Position numbers and translations under genes: made by a program. A DNA stretch of 26,087 nucleotides from an uncultured Odoribacter sp. (GTDB taxonomy: Bacteria; Bacteroidota; Bacteroidia; Bacteroidales; Marinifilaceae): contig UQTM01000047.1 in assembly GCA_900544025.1 (NCBI GenBank), positions 1-26,087 of the forward strand, given 5' to 3'. Shown here piece after piece: positions 8,257 to 15,512 of this stretch; position 1 is the stretch's first letter, and each line of letters starts with the position of its first letter. A model generated the notes under the pieces. It saw only the letters and a program-made list of their open reading frames with translations, had not been told where the DNA came from and searched no databases.

Positions 8257-8285
8257 AAAATATATTTCTTATCTTCGCAAAAGAT

Positions 8286-9050
8286 ATGACAAGATATTTT
8301 ATAGAATTAGCCTACAACGGTAACGGATACAATGGCTGGCAAATACAACCTCACGCCCCATCGGTACAAGGAGAACTAAACCAGGCATTGACAACTCTAT
8401 TGCGGGAAAATATCGGCGTGGTCGGAGCCGGCAGAACGGATACCGGAGTAAATGCCTCTTTTTACGTGGCACATTTCGATACTCCCGTAGAAATTCAGGA
8501 CACCGCCCACCTGGTTTACAAGTTAAACCGGTTCTTAGGACGCAATATTGCAATATCCCGGATATATCCCGTCCCGCCGGATATTCATGCCCGTTTCAGT
8601 GCCTTGTCGAGAACATATAAATACTTTATAGACAAAAGAAAAGATCCATTTACTTATCCTTTTACTTTTTGTCCCTATCCGCTCCCAGATATCTACCGGA
8701 TGAACGAGGCCTGCCGGATACTTTTCGAATACACCGATTTCACCAGTTTTTCCAAACTGCACACCGATACCAAAACCAACAATTGCCGTATCATGCAGGC
8801 GGAATGGATAGAAGAAGGAAACCGGCTTATTTTCACAATAAAAGCCGACCGTTTTTTACGAAATATGGTGAGGGCAATCGTCGGAACGATGCTCGAAATC
8901 GGACAAGGCAAACTGGACGTTGAAGGATTACGCCGGATCATCGAATCGAAAAACCGTTGTAGTGCCGGAACATCGGTTCCCGGCAATGCACTGTTCCTTT
9001 GTGACATAGAATACAATAAAAACAAAATACCTGAACTCAGCCAAAAATGA
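8286..9050 (+). CDS. truA: tRNA pseudouridine(38-40) synthase TruA
   Basis: This 254-residue protein isomerises uridines 38-40 in the anticodon stem-loop of many tRNAs. The catalytic aspartate is D52 in GAGRTDTGV. The N-terminal strand YFIELAYNGNGYNGWQ and the C-terminal FLRNMVRAIVGTML motif are typical. Length is normal. The start ATG at 8286 lies 29 bases after the sbcC fragment. The region between contains TATCTTCG, one base off the TAnnTTTG element, so truA may have its own promoter. Its stop overlaps the next start (ATGA at 9047-9050), which suggests coupled translation with the DUF4105 gene. Confidence 0.97.
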   Translation: MTRYFIELAYNGNGYNGWQIQPHAPSVQGELNQALTTLLRENIGVVGAGRTDTGVNASFYVAHFDTPVEIQDTAHLVYKLNRFLGRNIAISRIYPVPPDIHARFSALSRTYKYFIDKRKDPFTYPFTFCPYPLPDIYRMNEACRILFEYTDFTSFSKLHTDTKTNNCRIMQAEWIEEGNRLIFTIKADRFLRNMVRAIVGTMLEIGQGKLDVEGLRRIIESKNRCSAGTSVPGNALFLCDIEYNKNKIPELSQK

Positions 9051-10216
9051 AAAAATTATCTATATTCATCATTACCCTGCTATCGGTATTCGAAAGCTTC
9101 GCTTTTCCCCTCTCAAAAGAAGCCGAAATCAGTATTTTAACCTGTTCGCCGGGTTCGGAATTGTATTCCCTGTTCGGCCATACGGCCATTCGCGTTTCCG
9201 ATCCTTCCTTGCGTTTCGATCAGGTATTTAACTTCGGGACTTTTGATTTTGAAACTCCGGGATTTTATCTAAAATATGCACAGGGACTGCTCCCGTATCA
9301 ATTAGCCGTCTCTTCGTATCCGTTTTTTCTCTCCGGATACCAAAGGGAAAACCGCACGGTCTATTCTCAAACCTTAAAATTGGACTCGCTGGAAAAACAA
9401 ACCCTGTTCGATTTATTGCTTGAAAACTACCGCCCGGAAAACCGTTCCTATCTGTATAATTTCCTGTTCGACAACTGCACCACCCGGAGCCGGGACATTG
9501 TTCAGAAGAGCTTACCCTCGTCCATAACCTGGCACTTAGCAAACACAGATAAAAGTTTCTGGAACCTGCTCGACGAATATCTCCGCATATCTCCCTGGGT
9601 AAAATGGGGAATACACACCATATTGGGTCAACCCGGTAACCGGAAAGCAACGACCTTTGAATACATGTTCCTCCCCGACTATCTGATGTACGGTTTAGAT
9701 TCCGCTACCTACAACGGGAATCCGCTCGTGGAAAAAACAGAAATTCTCTATCAGGCACCACCACCCAAAATCAGTAATCCCTGGTATTTCAGCCCCTGGT
9801 TTGTGTTTAGCTCAGGAATTCTGTTACTCATTCTCTTGCTACAAAAACAGAAAAATCTGAAACTCTTAAATACGATCACACTCCTCTTCTTCCTTTTTAC
9901 CGGAATCGTGGGAGCTTTAATTGTCTTTCTCGGCTTTTTCACGGAACACCCCATAACCGCTCCCAACTGGAACATTTTATGGGCAAACCCGCTAAACCTG
10001 ATCGCTATGTGGTTTATCTTCTCCCGTCAATTCCCACGCATCATACGAGGCTATTTAAACCTCTACCTCATACTGCTTGCTATCGCAATCCCGGTATGGT
10101 TTCTGGCTCAACCCGCCGTTCCTTTAGCCTCGTTTCCGTTCATTGTCATGATGATATACCTCTGTTTCAGACAAAAGCAAAAACAGAAAAGAATTTCCCC
10201 CAACCTGCGAAAATAA
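9047..10216 (+). CDS. DUF4105 (Lnb N-terminal-like) membrane-anchored envelope protein
   Basis: This 389-residue protein has a signal peptide or N-terminal anchor (residues 1-19). A periplasmic DUF4105/Lnb-N domain follows to about residue 235. It contains SLFGHTAIRV (H45) and NFLFDNCTTRSRD (C144), the conserved His/Cys positions of this papain-like family. The C-terminal third has about four membrane helices (from about 248). The family is widespread in Bacteroidota. Some members are linked to glycan or lipoprotein processing, but this one's substrate is unknown. It overlaps truA by 4 bases and is probably co-transcribed with it. The tRNA gene follows with its own promoter. Confidence 0.85.
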   Translation: MKKLSIFIITLLSVFESFAFPLSKEAEISILTCSPGSELYSLFGHTAIRVSDPSLRFDQVFNFGTFDFETPGFYLKYAQGLLPYQLAVSSYPFFLSGYQRENRTVYSQTLKLDSLEKQTLFDLLLENYRPENRSYLYNFLFDNCTTRSRDIVQKSLPSSITWHLANTDKSFWNLLDEYLRISPWVKWGIHTILGQPGNRKATTFEYMFLPDYLMYGLDSATYNGNPLVEKTEILYQAPPPKISNPWYFSPWFVFSSGILLLILLLQKQKNLKLLNTITLLFFLFTGIVGALIVFLGFFTEHPITAPNWNILWANPLNLIAMWFIFSRQFPRIIRGYLNLYLILLAIAIPVWFLAQPAVPLASFPFIVMMIYLCFRQKQKQKRISPNLRK

Positions 10217-10253
10217 ATTCTAAATAAAATGAACAAAAAAAGCACCGAAAGCC

Positions 10254-10283
10254 TTGCACTATTAAAGAAAACCCTTACATTTG
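10254..10283 (+). promoter_or_regulatory. tRNA-Phe promoter (Bacteroidota type)
   Basis: TTG at 10254-10256 is followed after exactly 19 bases by TACATTTG at 10276-10283. This matches the Bacteroidota housekeeping promoter (-33 TTG, -7 TAnnTTTG). The mature tRNA starts 19 bases after the -7 element. It is the clearest promoter in the window and serves as an internal reference for spacing. Confidence 0.85.
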
Positions 10284-10301
10284 CACTCGCAATCAGGCAA
10301 C

Positions 10302-10374
10302 GGTGCCATAGCTCAGTCGGTAGAGCAAAGGACTGAAAATCCTTGTGTCCCTGGTTCGATTCCCGGTGGCACCA
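10302..10374 (+). tRNA. tRNA-Phe (GAA)
   Basis: This is a 73-nt cloverleaf. The acceptor arm 10302-10308 pairs with 10367-10373 and the discriminator is A. The anticodon stem AAGGA/TCCTT encloses loop CTGAAAA, giving anticodon GAA at 10335-10337. The T arm has GGTTCGATTCC. The 3' CCA is not encoded (next bases CTT), so it must be added after transcription. Confidence 0.97.
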
Positions 10375-10394
10375 CTTGAAAAAAGTATAAATTG

Positions 10395-10428
10395 AAACTT
10401 CCGATTTCTAATAAATCGGAAGTTTTTT
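10395..10428 (+). terminator. intrinsic terminator of tRNA-Phe
   Basis: A perfect 13-bp stem (10395-10407 with 10413-10425, loop CTAAT) runs into a T6 tract ending near 10428. It lies 21 bases past the tRNA. Confidence 0.9.
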
Positions 10429-10528
10429 ATTTATCCCCCCCTCCGGACTCACTAAAAGTGAGATTATACCACTTGAAATATCCTAAATGAAATACAATTC
10501 ACAAGCAAACGATTACTCAAAAATCGTT

Positions 10529-11353
10529 TTAGAAATCTTTATCAATACGTTCCATGGATATAATCTTAGAAAAAAGGATTTTCTTACTATTTTCGTCTAA
10601 ACTGGGATCAGATTCACATAGTCTTGTCAGTCTGCTTATATAATTGATAACTCCGATACGTTGATTTTCAAATTGAACGATGATATATGAAATATCGTCA
10701 ATACTGAATTTTAGAGTATTGGTTTTCAAAAACTCATCAGGCCCGGGTTTCTTCTCTTTCGGTTTCCCTCTCCATGAGGAATACGCTGTTTCACCCCATT
10801 TCCATAAAATACCCTCCTCTTCTTTCAGTATAAATCTCCATTCATTCTCTTCATAATTGCATTGAGACTTTCCTGTATGTGGATTGATTCCCATATATTT
10901 TTTGGAAAACCCGAACAAATTCAAATTAGCATTATGCGAAGATTTATAGTTATCGGAGGGATACCGAACCTTTACAGGATCGATTTTTAAGTCAATAGAA
11001 CTAATCTTGCCTGTTTCCATTTCGGCTTTTGAGTAAAGCTCGTATTCCTTATAAAACTTTAACGAAGTGATGATATTCTCATCATTAATATACAAAATCG
11101 GATTGATTCGGTTCTTCAATGCCCATTCCTTACTAAGTCCTATGGCATGATGTCCATAACGTTTAGTAAACTCCTTCGTTCTTGTTAAAGGTATATCGCA
11201 AAAACTTACCATAGGAATCCCTATCGCAAAACGATCTCCGTCTATGGAAAAATCTTCTTTACAATAATTGGGAATAATCCCTTGTTTTAATATAGATTTC
11301 AATCCATTATACGTTGTATAATGAAATAAGGAAGAAGTTCTGTAGTTTGACAT
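10529..11353 (-). CDS. AbiGi-family abortive-infection protein
   Basis: This 274-residue soluble protein matches the AbiGi family, the putative antitoxin half of the AbiG phage-resistance system first known in lactococci. Visible family motifs are SLFHYTTYNGLKSILKQG at the N-terminus (residues about 8-25), IPMVSFCDIPLTRTKEFTKR (about 47-66), GLSKEWALKN and NEWRF (about 171-175). The FHYT...IL..G opening resembles that of DarT-like ADP-ribosyltransferases. This is an inference, not an assignment. No AbiGii partner is next to it. The helicase gene upstream is on the same strand, 63 bases away. The TATATTTA motif in that gap could be its own promoter. The family call is good and the function here is unproven. 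Confidence 0.8.
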   Translation of the reverse strand: MSNYRTSSLFHYTTYNGLKSILKQGIIPNYCKEDFSIDGDRFAIGIPMVSFCDIPLTRTKEFTKRYGHHAIGLSKEWALKNRINPILYINDENIITSLKFYKEYELYSKAEMETGKISSIDLKIDPVKVRYPSDNYKSSHNANLNLFGFSKKYMGINPHTGKSQCNYEENEWRFILKEEEGILWKWGETAYSSWRGKPKEKKPGPDEFLKTNTLKFSIDDISYIIVQFENQRIGVINYISRLTRLCESDPSLDENSKKILFSKIISMERIDKDF

Positions 11354-11416
11354 AAATCGACATCTTAATTCACATCTAAATATAATAATTATTAACGATA
11401 TTCTTAAACAGACATT

Positions 11417-13492
11417 CTATTTTCCAAGAGATTCCGGAACAAACTCGCTTCGTGACCCACTATAAGTCAATGTCAGTTTATGCATCGCCCGGGTTACGGC
11501 CACATATAACATACTTTTATCTATGGCCGAATTGTAATTCTTATCCTCGACTTGCGGAACGATAACTTCATCGAATTCCAATCCTTTAGCCGTATGAGCG
11601 GAAGTAACGACAACACCCTTTACAAAAGTAGAGCTTAGGCTGGAGAGAAGATAAATATCCTCAAAGTACATTTGAAGTTTTTGAGCAAGAGCTTTCGCCT
11701 GTGTTTCGGTTTTACATACAATTCCGAGTGATCGGTAAATAGAGATTTTAAAAGTGGAAATAAGAACCCCAATACCGGAAATTTCTTCCTCTATACTTTT
11801 AAACTGTAACACTTTAGGAGATTGTCCATGCCGCATAATAGGCTCCAATTCTTCATTAATTTGAATCTTTTGCGCAAAATCTGTAATTTCAAACGTGGAA
11901 CGATAACTTTTACAGAGTTTCATCACCTTACCCACCGTAAATGCCCGCCGAATCATATCGGCTGTAGAAGAACTATAAGGACTGACAGACTGGCAAATAT
12001 CTCCGAGAATTGTCTTTCGGCAAGTATAAAGCTTTTGAATCACTCTATATTGTATGGGAGAATAGTCTTGCATCTCATCGATCAAAAGATGCTTAACCCG
12101 GGATTGGGCAAGATTTCCATCCAATGCCAGGTGCAAATAGGCCAAAGGAGCCAAATCCGTATATTCCAATGTATGATTTTTCCGCATCTTAAATAATTGA
12201 GGCCTCCCTATCCACTCGAAAAAATCTTTATAAACCTGAATATCATAATTCCCCATAAACATTTTCTTTATTTCCTTTTTCAGCAAATTTTTCTCTGCTG
12301 TGGTAATTATAGAACGATATTGAATCGTCGTTAATTCGAGAATATAATCGGCCATTGGCTCAAAGCGCCGCCGCATGGGGTAACGGTTGAATCGTTTAAA
12401 CTGTTCCTCGATACATTCGGCCGGAATCGTAATATGTCTTGTCAGCTGTATATCCGTTGCTTTAAAATAATTATTCTCGACATACAGAATAAACCGATCG
12501 AGTTGTGAAATAAAATCGAACGAAGATTTATACTGTATTCGTTCAACAAAGCCCTGTGCCGGTTTTTCAAGCAATTCCGATACCTGTTCAAAAAAATTCT
12601 GATATTTAAATTTATGATCGAGTATTCCTGAAAGGATTTGTTCCATACTGATTTCCGGAACAGTCTCTTCTCCAAGTTCAGGAAGCACATTAGAAATATA
12701 ATCGGCAAAAACTTTATTAGGTGAAATAATCAAAATATCCCTTGAAGAAATATCTCCCTTCATCGCATACAACAGGTAAGCGATACGGTGCAAAGCAATA
12801 GAGGTTTTACCCGATCCGGCAACGCCTTGTATAATCAGTACATGCGCCTCCTCGTTACGGATAATCCGATTCTGTTCCCGCTGAATGGTAGTAACGATGT
12901 TTTTCATTTTTTCATCAGCATGAGAACTAAGTTCCTTCTGTAATATATCATCATGAATCGTCAAGGAACTTTCGATCATATATTCCAATTTTCCTTTACG
13001 GATATGATATTGACGCTTAAGAAGAACCTCTCCTTCGATTTCGCCGGCAGGAGAAGAATAAAAAGCTTCTCCCAATTCATAGTCGTAAAACATGCCGGAA
13101 ACAGGCGCTCTCCAATCATAAATCAGATTGGCTTTACTTTGAGTGTCATATAATGTATGTATGCCAATATAGGTAGATATTGTTTTACTTCCCTCTTTTT
13201 TCTCTTTAAAATCGATCCGGCCAAAATAGGGAATATCTAAGATTTTACTTAATCGCCTGCGTTTATCGATGACGCTCTCCCCCAAAGCAAAATGATTCAA
13301 AATACTTTCCCGCATAGAACGAATTTCATGAGGATCAATATCCTTATTCGACCACAAATATTCTTTGTATTCCTGTAAAGTATCTACATGCTCTTTGACT
13401 GAAGTGTCTGTATGGCAGAGCATCTCATTGACAAGTCCGATAAGCCACTGTAAATATTCATTTTCCTGCTTTTCCGTTTCATTAAATACCAT
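11417..13492 (-). CDS. HelD-like UvrD/SF1 helicase (RNA polymerase-associated type)
   Basis: From ATG 13492 the protein has 691 residues. Motifs occur in SF1 order: Walker A GVAGSGKTS (about 223-231), Walker B-like HLLIDEMQDYSPIQYR, GDICQS, TSAHTAKGLEFDE and YVAVTRAMHKL. The N-terminal coiled-coil region with HIRKGK and DWRAPVSGMFY is typical of HelD, which removes stalled RNA polymerase from DNA using ATP. An in-frame start 42 bases further upstream (13534) is unlikely, because a TAATTTTG -7 element at 13532-13539 would place transcription initiation inside it. A TAGTTAT palindrome (13562-13579) lies just upstream of that element. Confidence 0.88.
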   Translation of the reverse strand: MVFNETEKQENEYLQWLIGLVNEMLCHTDTSVKEHVDTLQEYKEYLWSNKDIDPHEIRSMRESILNHFALGESVIDKRRRLSKILDIPYFGRIDFKEKKEGSKTISTYIGIHTLYDTQSKANLIYDWRAPVSGMFYDYELGEAFYSSPAGEIEGEVLLKRQYHIRKGKLEYMIESSLTIHDDILQKELSSHADEKMKNIVTTIQREQNRIIRNEEAHVLIIQGVAGSGKTSIALHRIAYLLYAMKGDISSRDILIISPNKVFADYISNVLPELGEETVPEISMEQILSGILDHKFKYQNFFEQVSELLEKPAQGFVERIQYKSSFDFISQLDRFILYVENNYFKATDIQLTRHITIPAECIEEQFKRFNRYPMRRRFEPMADYILELTTIQYRSIITTAEKNLLKKEIKKMFMGNYDIQVYKDFFEWIGRPQLFKMRKNHTLEYTDLAPLAYLHLALDGNLAQSRVKHLLIDEMQDYSPIQYRVIQKLYTCRKTILGDICQSVSPYSSSTADMIRRAFTVGKVMKLCKSYRSTFEITDFAQKIQINEELEPIMRHGQSPKVLQFKSIEEEISGIGVLISTFKISIYRSLGIVCKTETQAKALAQKLQMYFEDIYLLSSLSSTFVKGVVVTSAHTAKGLEFDEVIVPQVEDKNYNSAIDKSMLYVAVTRAMHKLTLTYSGSRSEFVPESLGK

Positions 13493-13531
13493 AATTTTCC
13501 CTATAATTAAATTGAAAATCTGAAGAATAGG

Positions 13532-13579
13532 CAAAATTATTCTGGCATATAAAGAAAAGAAATAGTTATTTATAACTAT
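13532..13579 (-). promoter_or_regulatory. promoter and possible operator of the HelD-like gene
   Basis: On the minus strand TAATTTTG (13539-13532) fits the -7 element. About 23 bases upstream is a perfect palindrome with arms ATAGTTA (13562-13568) and TAACTAT (13573-13579), where the -33 region should be. The 12-mer AAATAGTTATTT here (13559-13570) recurs at 14603-14614 upstream of the PAS-LuxR gene, so a shared regulator is possible. Confidence 0.45.
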
Positions 13580-13799
13580 ATTCTTTACTATTTCTCTCCA
13601 TCCGAAAAATAACGATAGGTCGATTTAACACTTGACCACATATAAACGACACAAGGTTTAAAACAAAAAAATCGATATCACTTATTCCGGAAAAAATATT
13701 GCAATATCAATTTCACATGAAATTTAAAGAGAGATTTGTCGATACTGAAAATATGATTCTACATTTACTTTGTTTTCAAACACCGGGACACCACCCGAC

Positions 13800-13831
13800 G
13801 ATTGTTGAGATTACAATCTATCTCAACAATC
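13800..13831 (-). terminator. hairpin over the stop codon of the PAS-LuxR gene
   Basis: A perfect 12-bp inverted repeat (13800-13811 with 13820-13831, 8-nt loop) spans the TAG at 13818-13820. There is no T run on the minus strand after it. It may protect the mRNA 3' end or act as a weak terminator. The region from here to the HelD promoter holds no other gene. Confidence 0.5.
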
Positions 13832-14585
13832 CGGATCTTAATCCTATATTTACAGCTTCAATCGAATTTGATACACTTAATTTGCGCAGCAAATTCTGCC
13901 GATGAATATTGACCGTATGAATACTGATATTCAGCCTATAAGCTATTTCTTTACTTAAAAATCCTTTTTGAATATAACGTAATATCTCTATCTCCCTTTG
14001 AGTTAGATCACGATGTGAGGCCGATAACGGTAACGGAGAAAACAACTCCCCGTTTTTAAGGTTAAGCACGGTACAATCTACCCCACCGACCTCTTCCTGA
14101 TTAGGTGCAATATCCATATTTCCCATAATGAGCCAAGCCTTTCCACTATGACTTTGCTCTAAAACCTGATGTTTACTGACAACCCGCACATACCGTCGTT
14201 TGGCATCTCGTACCCGAAAACTATAAATATTGCAATAACAATTTCTTTGCTCGGCAGGCAAACTGTAAATAAACCTGCCAAGCTTAACCTGTAAAGCTTT
14301 CAATAGCGATAGATCGTCGGGATGAATACGCGATTCTAAATAATCTCCCTGTCTTTCTATTGTAGTAATTTTATGACCGTCATACCCCAATAAATCCACA
14401 AAATTCGAAGACGCAAAAGCATATCTGCATTTATAAGTATCGACAACAAATGTACAACTCCGGCTTAGTTTCGACATTTGGCAAAGCATATTTTTATCCC
14501 GTTCCCAGATAGTATAATCAATATCCGAAATCGATAAATGCTGTTTAGCCCATAACTGCTCCCGGGTTAATTCATTAGAAACCAT
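13818..14585 (-). CDS. PAS-domain LuxR-type transcriptional regulator
   Basis: This is a 255-residue protein. A PAS-like sensor domain spans about residues 40-160 and includes FASSNFVDLLGYDG and RIHPDD. The C-terminal LuxR/FixJ helix-turn-helix (about 190-250) has LTQREIEILRYIQKGFLSKE and the recognition helix SIHTVNIHRQNLLRKL. It is a cytoplasmic DNA-binding regulator with an unknown signal. No receiver domain is present. A TATCTTTG -7 element (14597-14590) ends only four bases before the ATG, so the mRNA may be nearly leaderless. A TAGTTAT palindrome (14595-14612) overlaps it and could be an autoregulatory site. It lies between the HelD gene and the CRISPR array and may or may not be functionally tied to either. 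Confidence 0.85.
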   Translation of the reverse strand: MVSNELTREQLWAKQHLSISDIDYTIWERDKNMLCQMSKLSRSCTFVVDTYKCRYAFASSNFVDLLGYDGHKITTIERQGDYLESRIHPDDLSLLKALQVKLGRFIYSLPAEQRNCYCNIYSFRVRDAKRRYVRVVSKHQVLEQSHSGKAWLIMGNMDIAPNQEEVGGVDCTVLNLKNGELFSPLPLSASHRDLTQREIEILRYIQKGFLSKEIAYRLNISIHTVNIHRQNLLRKLSVSNSIEAVNIGLRSGLLR

Positions 14586-14589
14586 ACGA

Positions 14590-14612
14590 CAAAGATAACT
14601 ATAAATAGTTAT
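14590..14612 (-). promoter_or_regulatory. promoter and palindromic operator candidate of the PAS-LuxR gene
   Basis: TATCTTTG on the minus strand (14597-14590) is the -7 element. The perfect palindrome ATAACTA-N4-TAGTTAT (14595-14612) overlaps its upstream edge, a position suited to repression. Confidence 0.5.
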
Positions 14613-14627
14613 TTTGGATAAACAGCA

Positions 14628-14786
14628 TATTTAAATCAAGATTTAAATATTTCTCCCTGATCTTCAATTCATTTAAAAGTTCCCATCAAAGAACTTTTAA
14701 ATAACATTCTAAATATAATCTAGTGAAATCCTGTAAACGAATTAGCTCTGTAGAATAGTCTAAGTTATTATTATAAATAATGACTT
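14628..14786. other. AT-rich flank of the array with three palindromes
   Basis: Three inverted repeats lie between the regulator and the first CRISPR repeat. They are 14628-14649 (10-bp arms around TATTTAAATC), 14671-14702 (12-bp arms around ATTTAAAAGTTC, 8-nt loop) and 14762-14786 (11-bp arms with one mismatch, 3-nt loop). The last ends 7 bases before repeat 1. No gene or clear TAnnTTTG promoter reading toward the array was found here. Confidence 0.5.
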
Positions 14787-14793
14787 TTCAATC

Positions 14794-15070
14794 GTTGTGA
14801 TTTACTTTCAAAGTCGTACCTTTGGTATATGAGATACAACTATGGTTATCTCAACAAAAACAAATTCGGAGTTGTGATTTGCTTTCAAAGTCGTACCTTT
14901 GGTATATGAGATACAACTTGAAAAGTTGTTCAAAGGAGTTGAATTTGGTTGTGATTTGCTTTCAAAGTCGTACCTTTGGTATATGAGATACAACATATAA
15001 GAGAACTTTTTGAAAGGTCAATAGTTGTGATTTGCTTTCAAAGTCGTACCTTTGGTATATGAGATACAAC
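14794..15070 (+). CRISPR. type II-C CRISPR array, four 47-bp repeats and three spacers
   Basis: Repeats are at 14794-14840, 14871-14917, 14948-14994 and 15024-15070. Spacers are 30, 30 and 29 bp. Repeats 2-4 are identical. Repeat 1 has one change (G to A at repeat position 11), so it is probably the old, acquisition-distal end. Repeat bases 2-25 pair with the tracrRNA anti-repeat at 21121-21143 only in the + sense, so crRNAs are read left to right, toward cas2 and against the cas operon. Each repeat contains TTG (positions 2-4), a 19-base gap and TACCTTTG (positions 24-31), a good Bacteroidota promoter. A terminator hairpin follows at 15146-15178. The array is very short. Spacer targets cannot be judged here. 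Confidence 0.97.
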
Positions 15071-15145
15071 TGACTATCTGTATGTATCTTATAATCAAAA
15101 AATATAACAAGCAAATTAGGATTTAAAAATCACCTATTATTTTCT

Positions 15146-15178
15146 ATAAGAAAACCACCTTTATAGTGGTTTTCTTAT
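15146..15178. terminator. bidirectional terminator between array and cas2
   Basis: A perfect 13-bp stem (15146-15158 with 15166-15178, 7-nt loop) with A/T-rich flanks on both sides ends just before the cas2 stop at 15180. It can stop cas operon transcripts from the right and array transcripts from the left, and fits the convergent layout. The 75 bases between repeat 4 and the hairpin would be the integration-side leader. Confidence 0.8.
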
Positions 15179-15179
15179 T

Positions 15180-15512
15180 TTAAAAAAGTTCCAATTGTTG
15201 ACCTGGAGTTGAGGGCTGGATAATTTTCTGCGAATAAAATATCTCTATATTGCTGAATTGCTTATCTGTAATACATAAAATCCCGACATGCCCCTGGGGA
15301 GGTAAAAGATTCTTTACCCTTTTAATATGGACTTCAGCATTTTCCCGACTGGCACAATGACGAACATAAATGGAGAACTGAAACATAGTAAAGCCATCCA
15401 TTAACAAACCTTTACGAAAATCGGAGGACATTTTTCTCTCTTTTTTCGTTTCTGTCGGCAAATCAAAGAATACCAAAACCCACATGATACGATATTCACT
15501 AAATCGGTCCAT
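15180..15512 (-). CDS. cas2: CRISPR-associated endoribonuclease-fold protein Cas2
   Basis: This 110-residue protein is the structural partner of Cas1 in the spacer integration complex. The ferredoxin-like fold opens with YRIMWVLVFFDLPTETKKER, with the conserved Asp at D17, and continues with GFTMFQFSIYVRHC. I place the start at ATG 15512, because a TTG one codon upstream (15515) is less likely. With this start the cas1 stop and cas2 start share one base (TGATG), a translational coupling arrangement. It is the last gene of the cas9-cas1-cas2 operon and lies beside the array's acquisition end. No csn2 or cas4 is present, which is the type II-C gene set. Confidence 0.95.
   Translation of the reverse strand: MDRFSEYRIMWVLVFFDLPTETKKERKMSSDFRKGLLMDGFTMFQFSIYVRHCASRENAEVHIKRVKNLLPPQGHVGILCITDKQFSNIEIFYSQKIIQPSTPGQQLELF

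Noticed and set aside
10355..10374. tRNA-Phe 3' end as an integration site
   Set aside because: I found no second copy of the tRNA 3' sequence and no integrase gene in the window.
13493..13534. Upstream start for the HelD-like protein
   Set aside because: A TAATTTTG promoter element sits at 13532-13539, so mRNA would begin inside this segment. ATG 13492 fits better.
13699..13905. 68-codon + strand ORF between the HelD-like and PAS-LuxR genes
   Set aside because: Its second half is antisense to the LuxR helix-turn-helix coding region and its product has no recognisable features.
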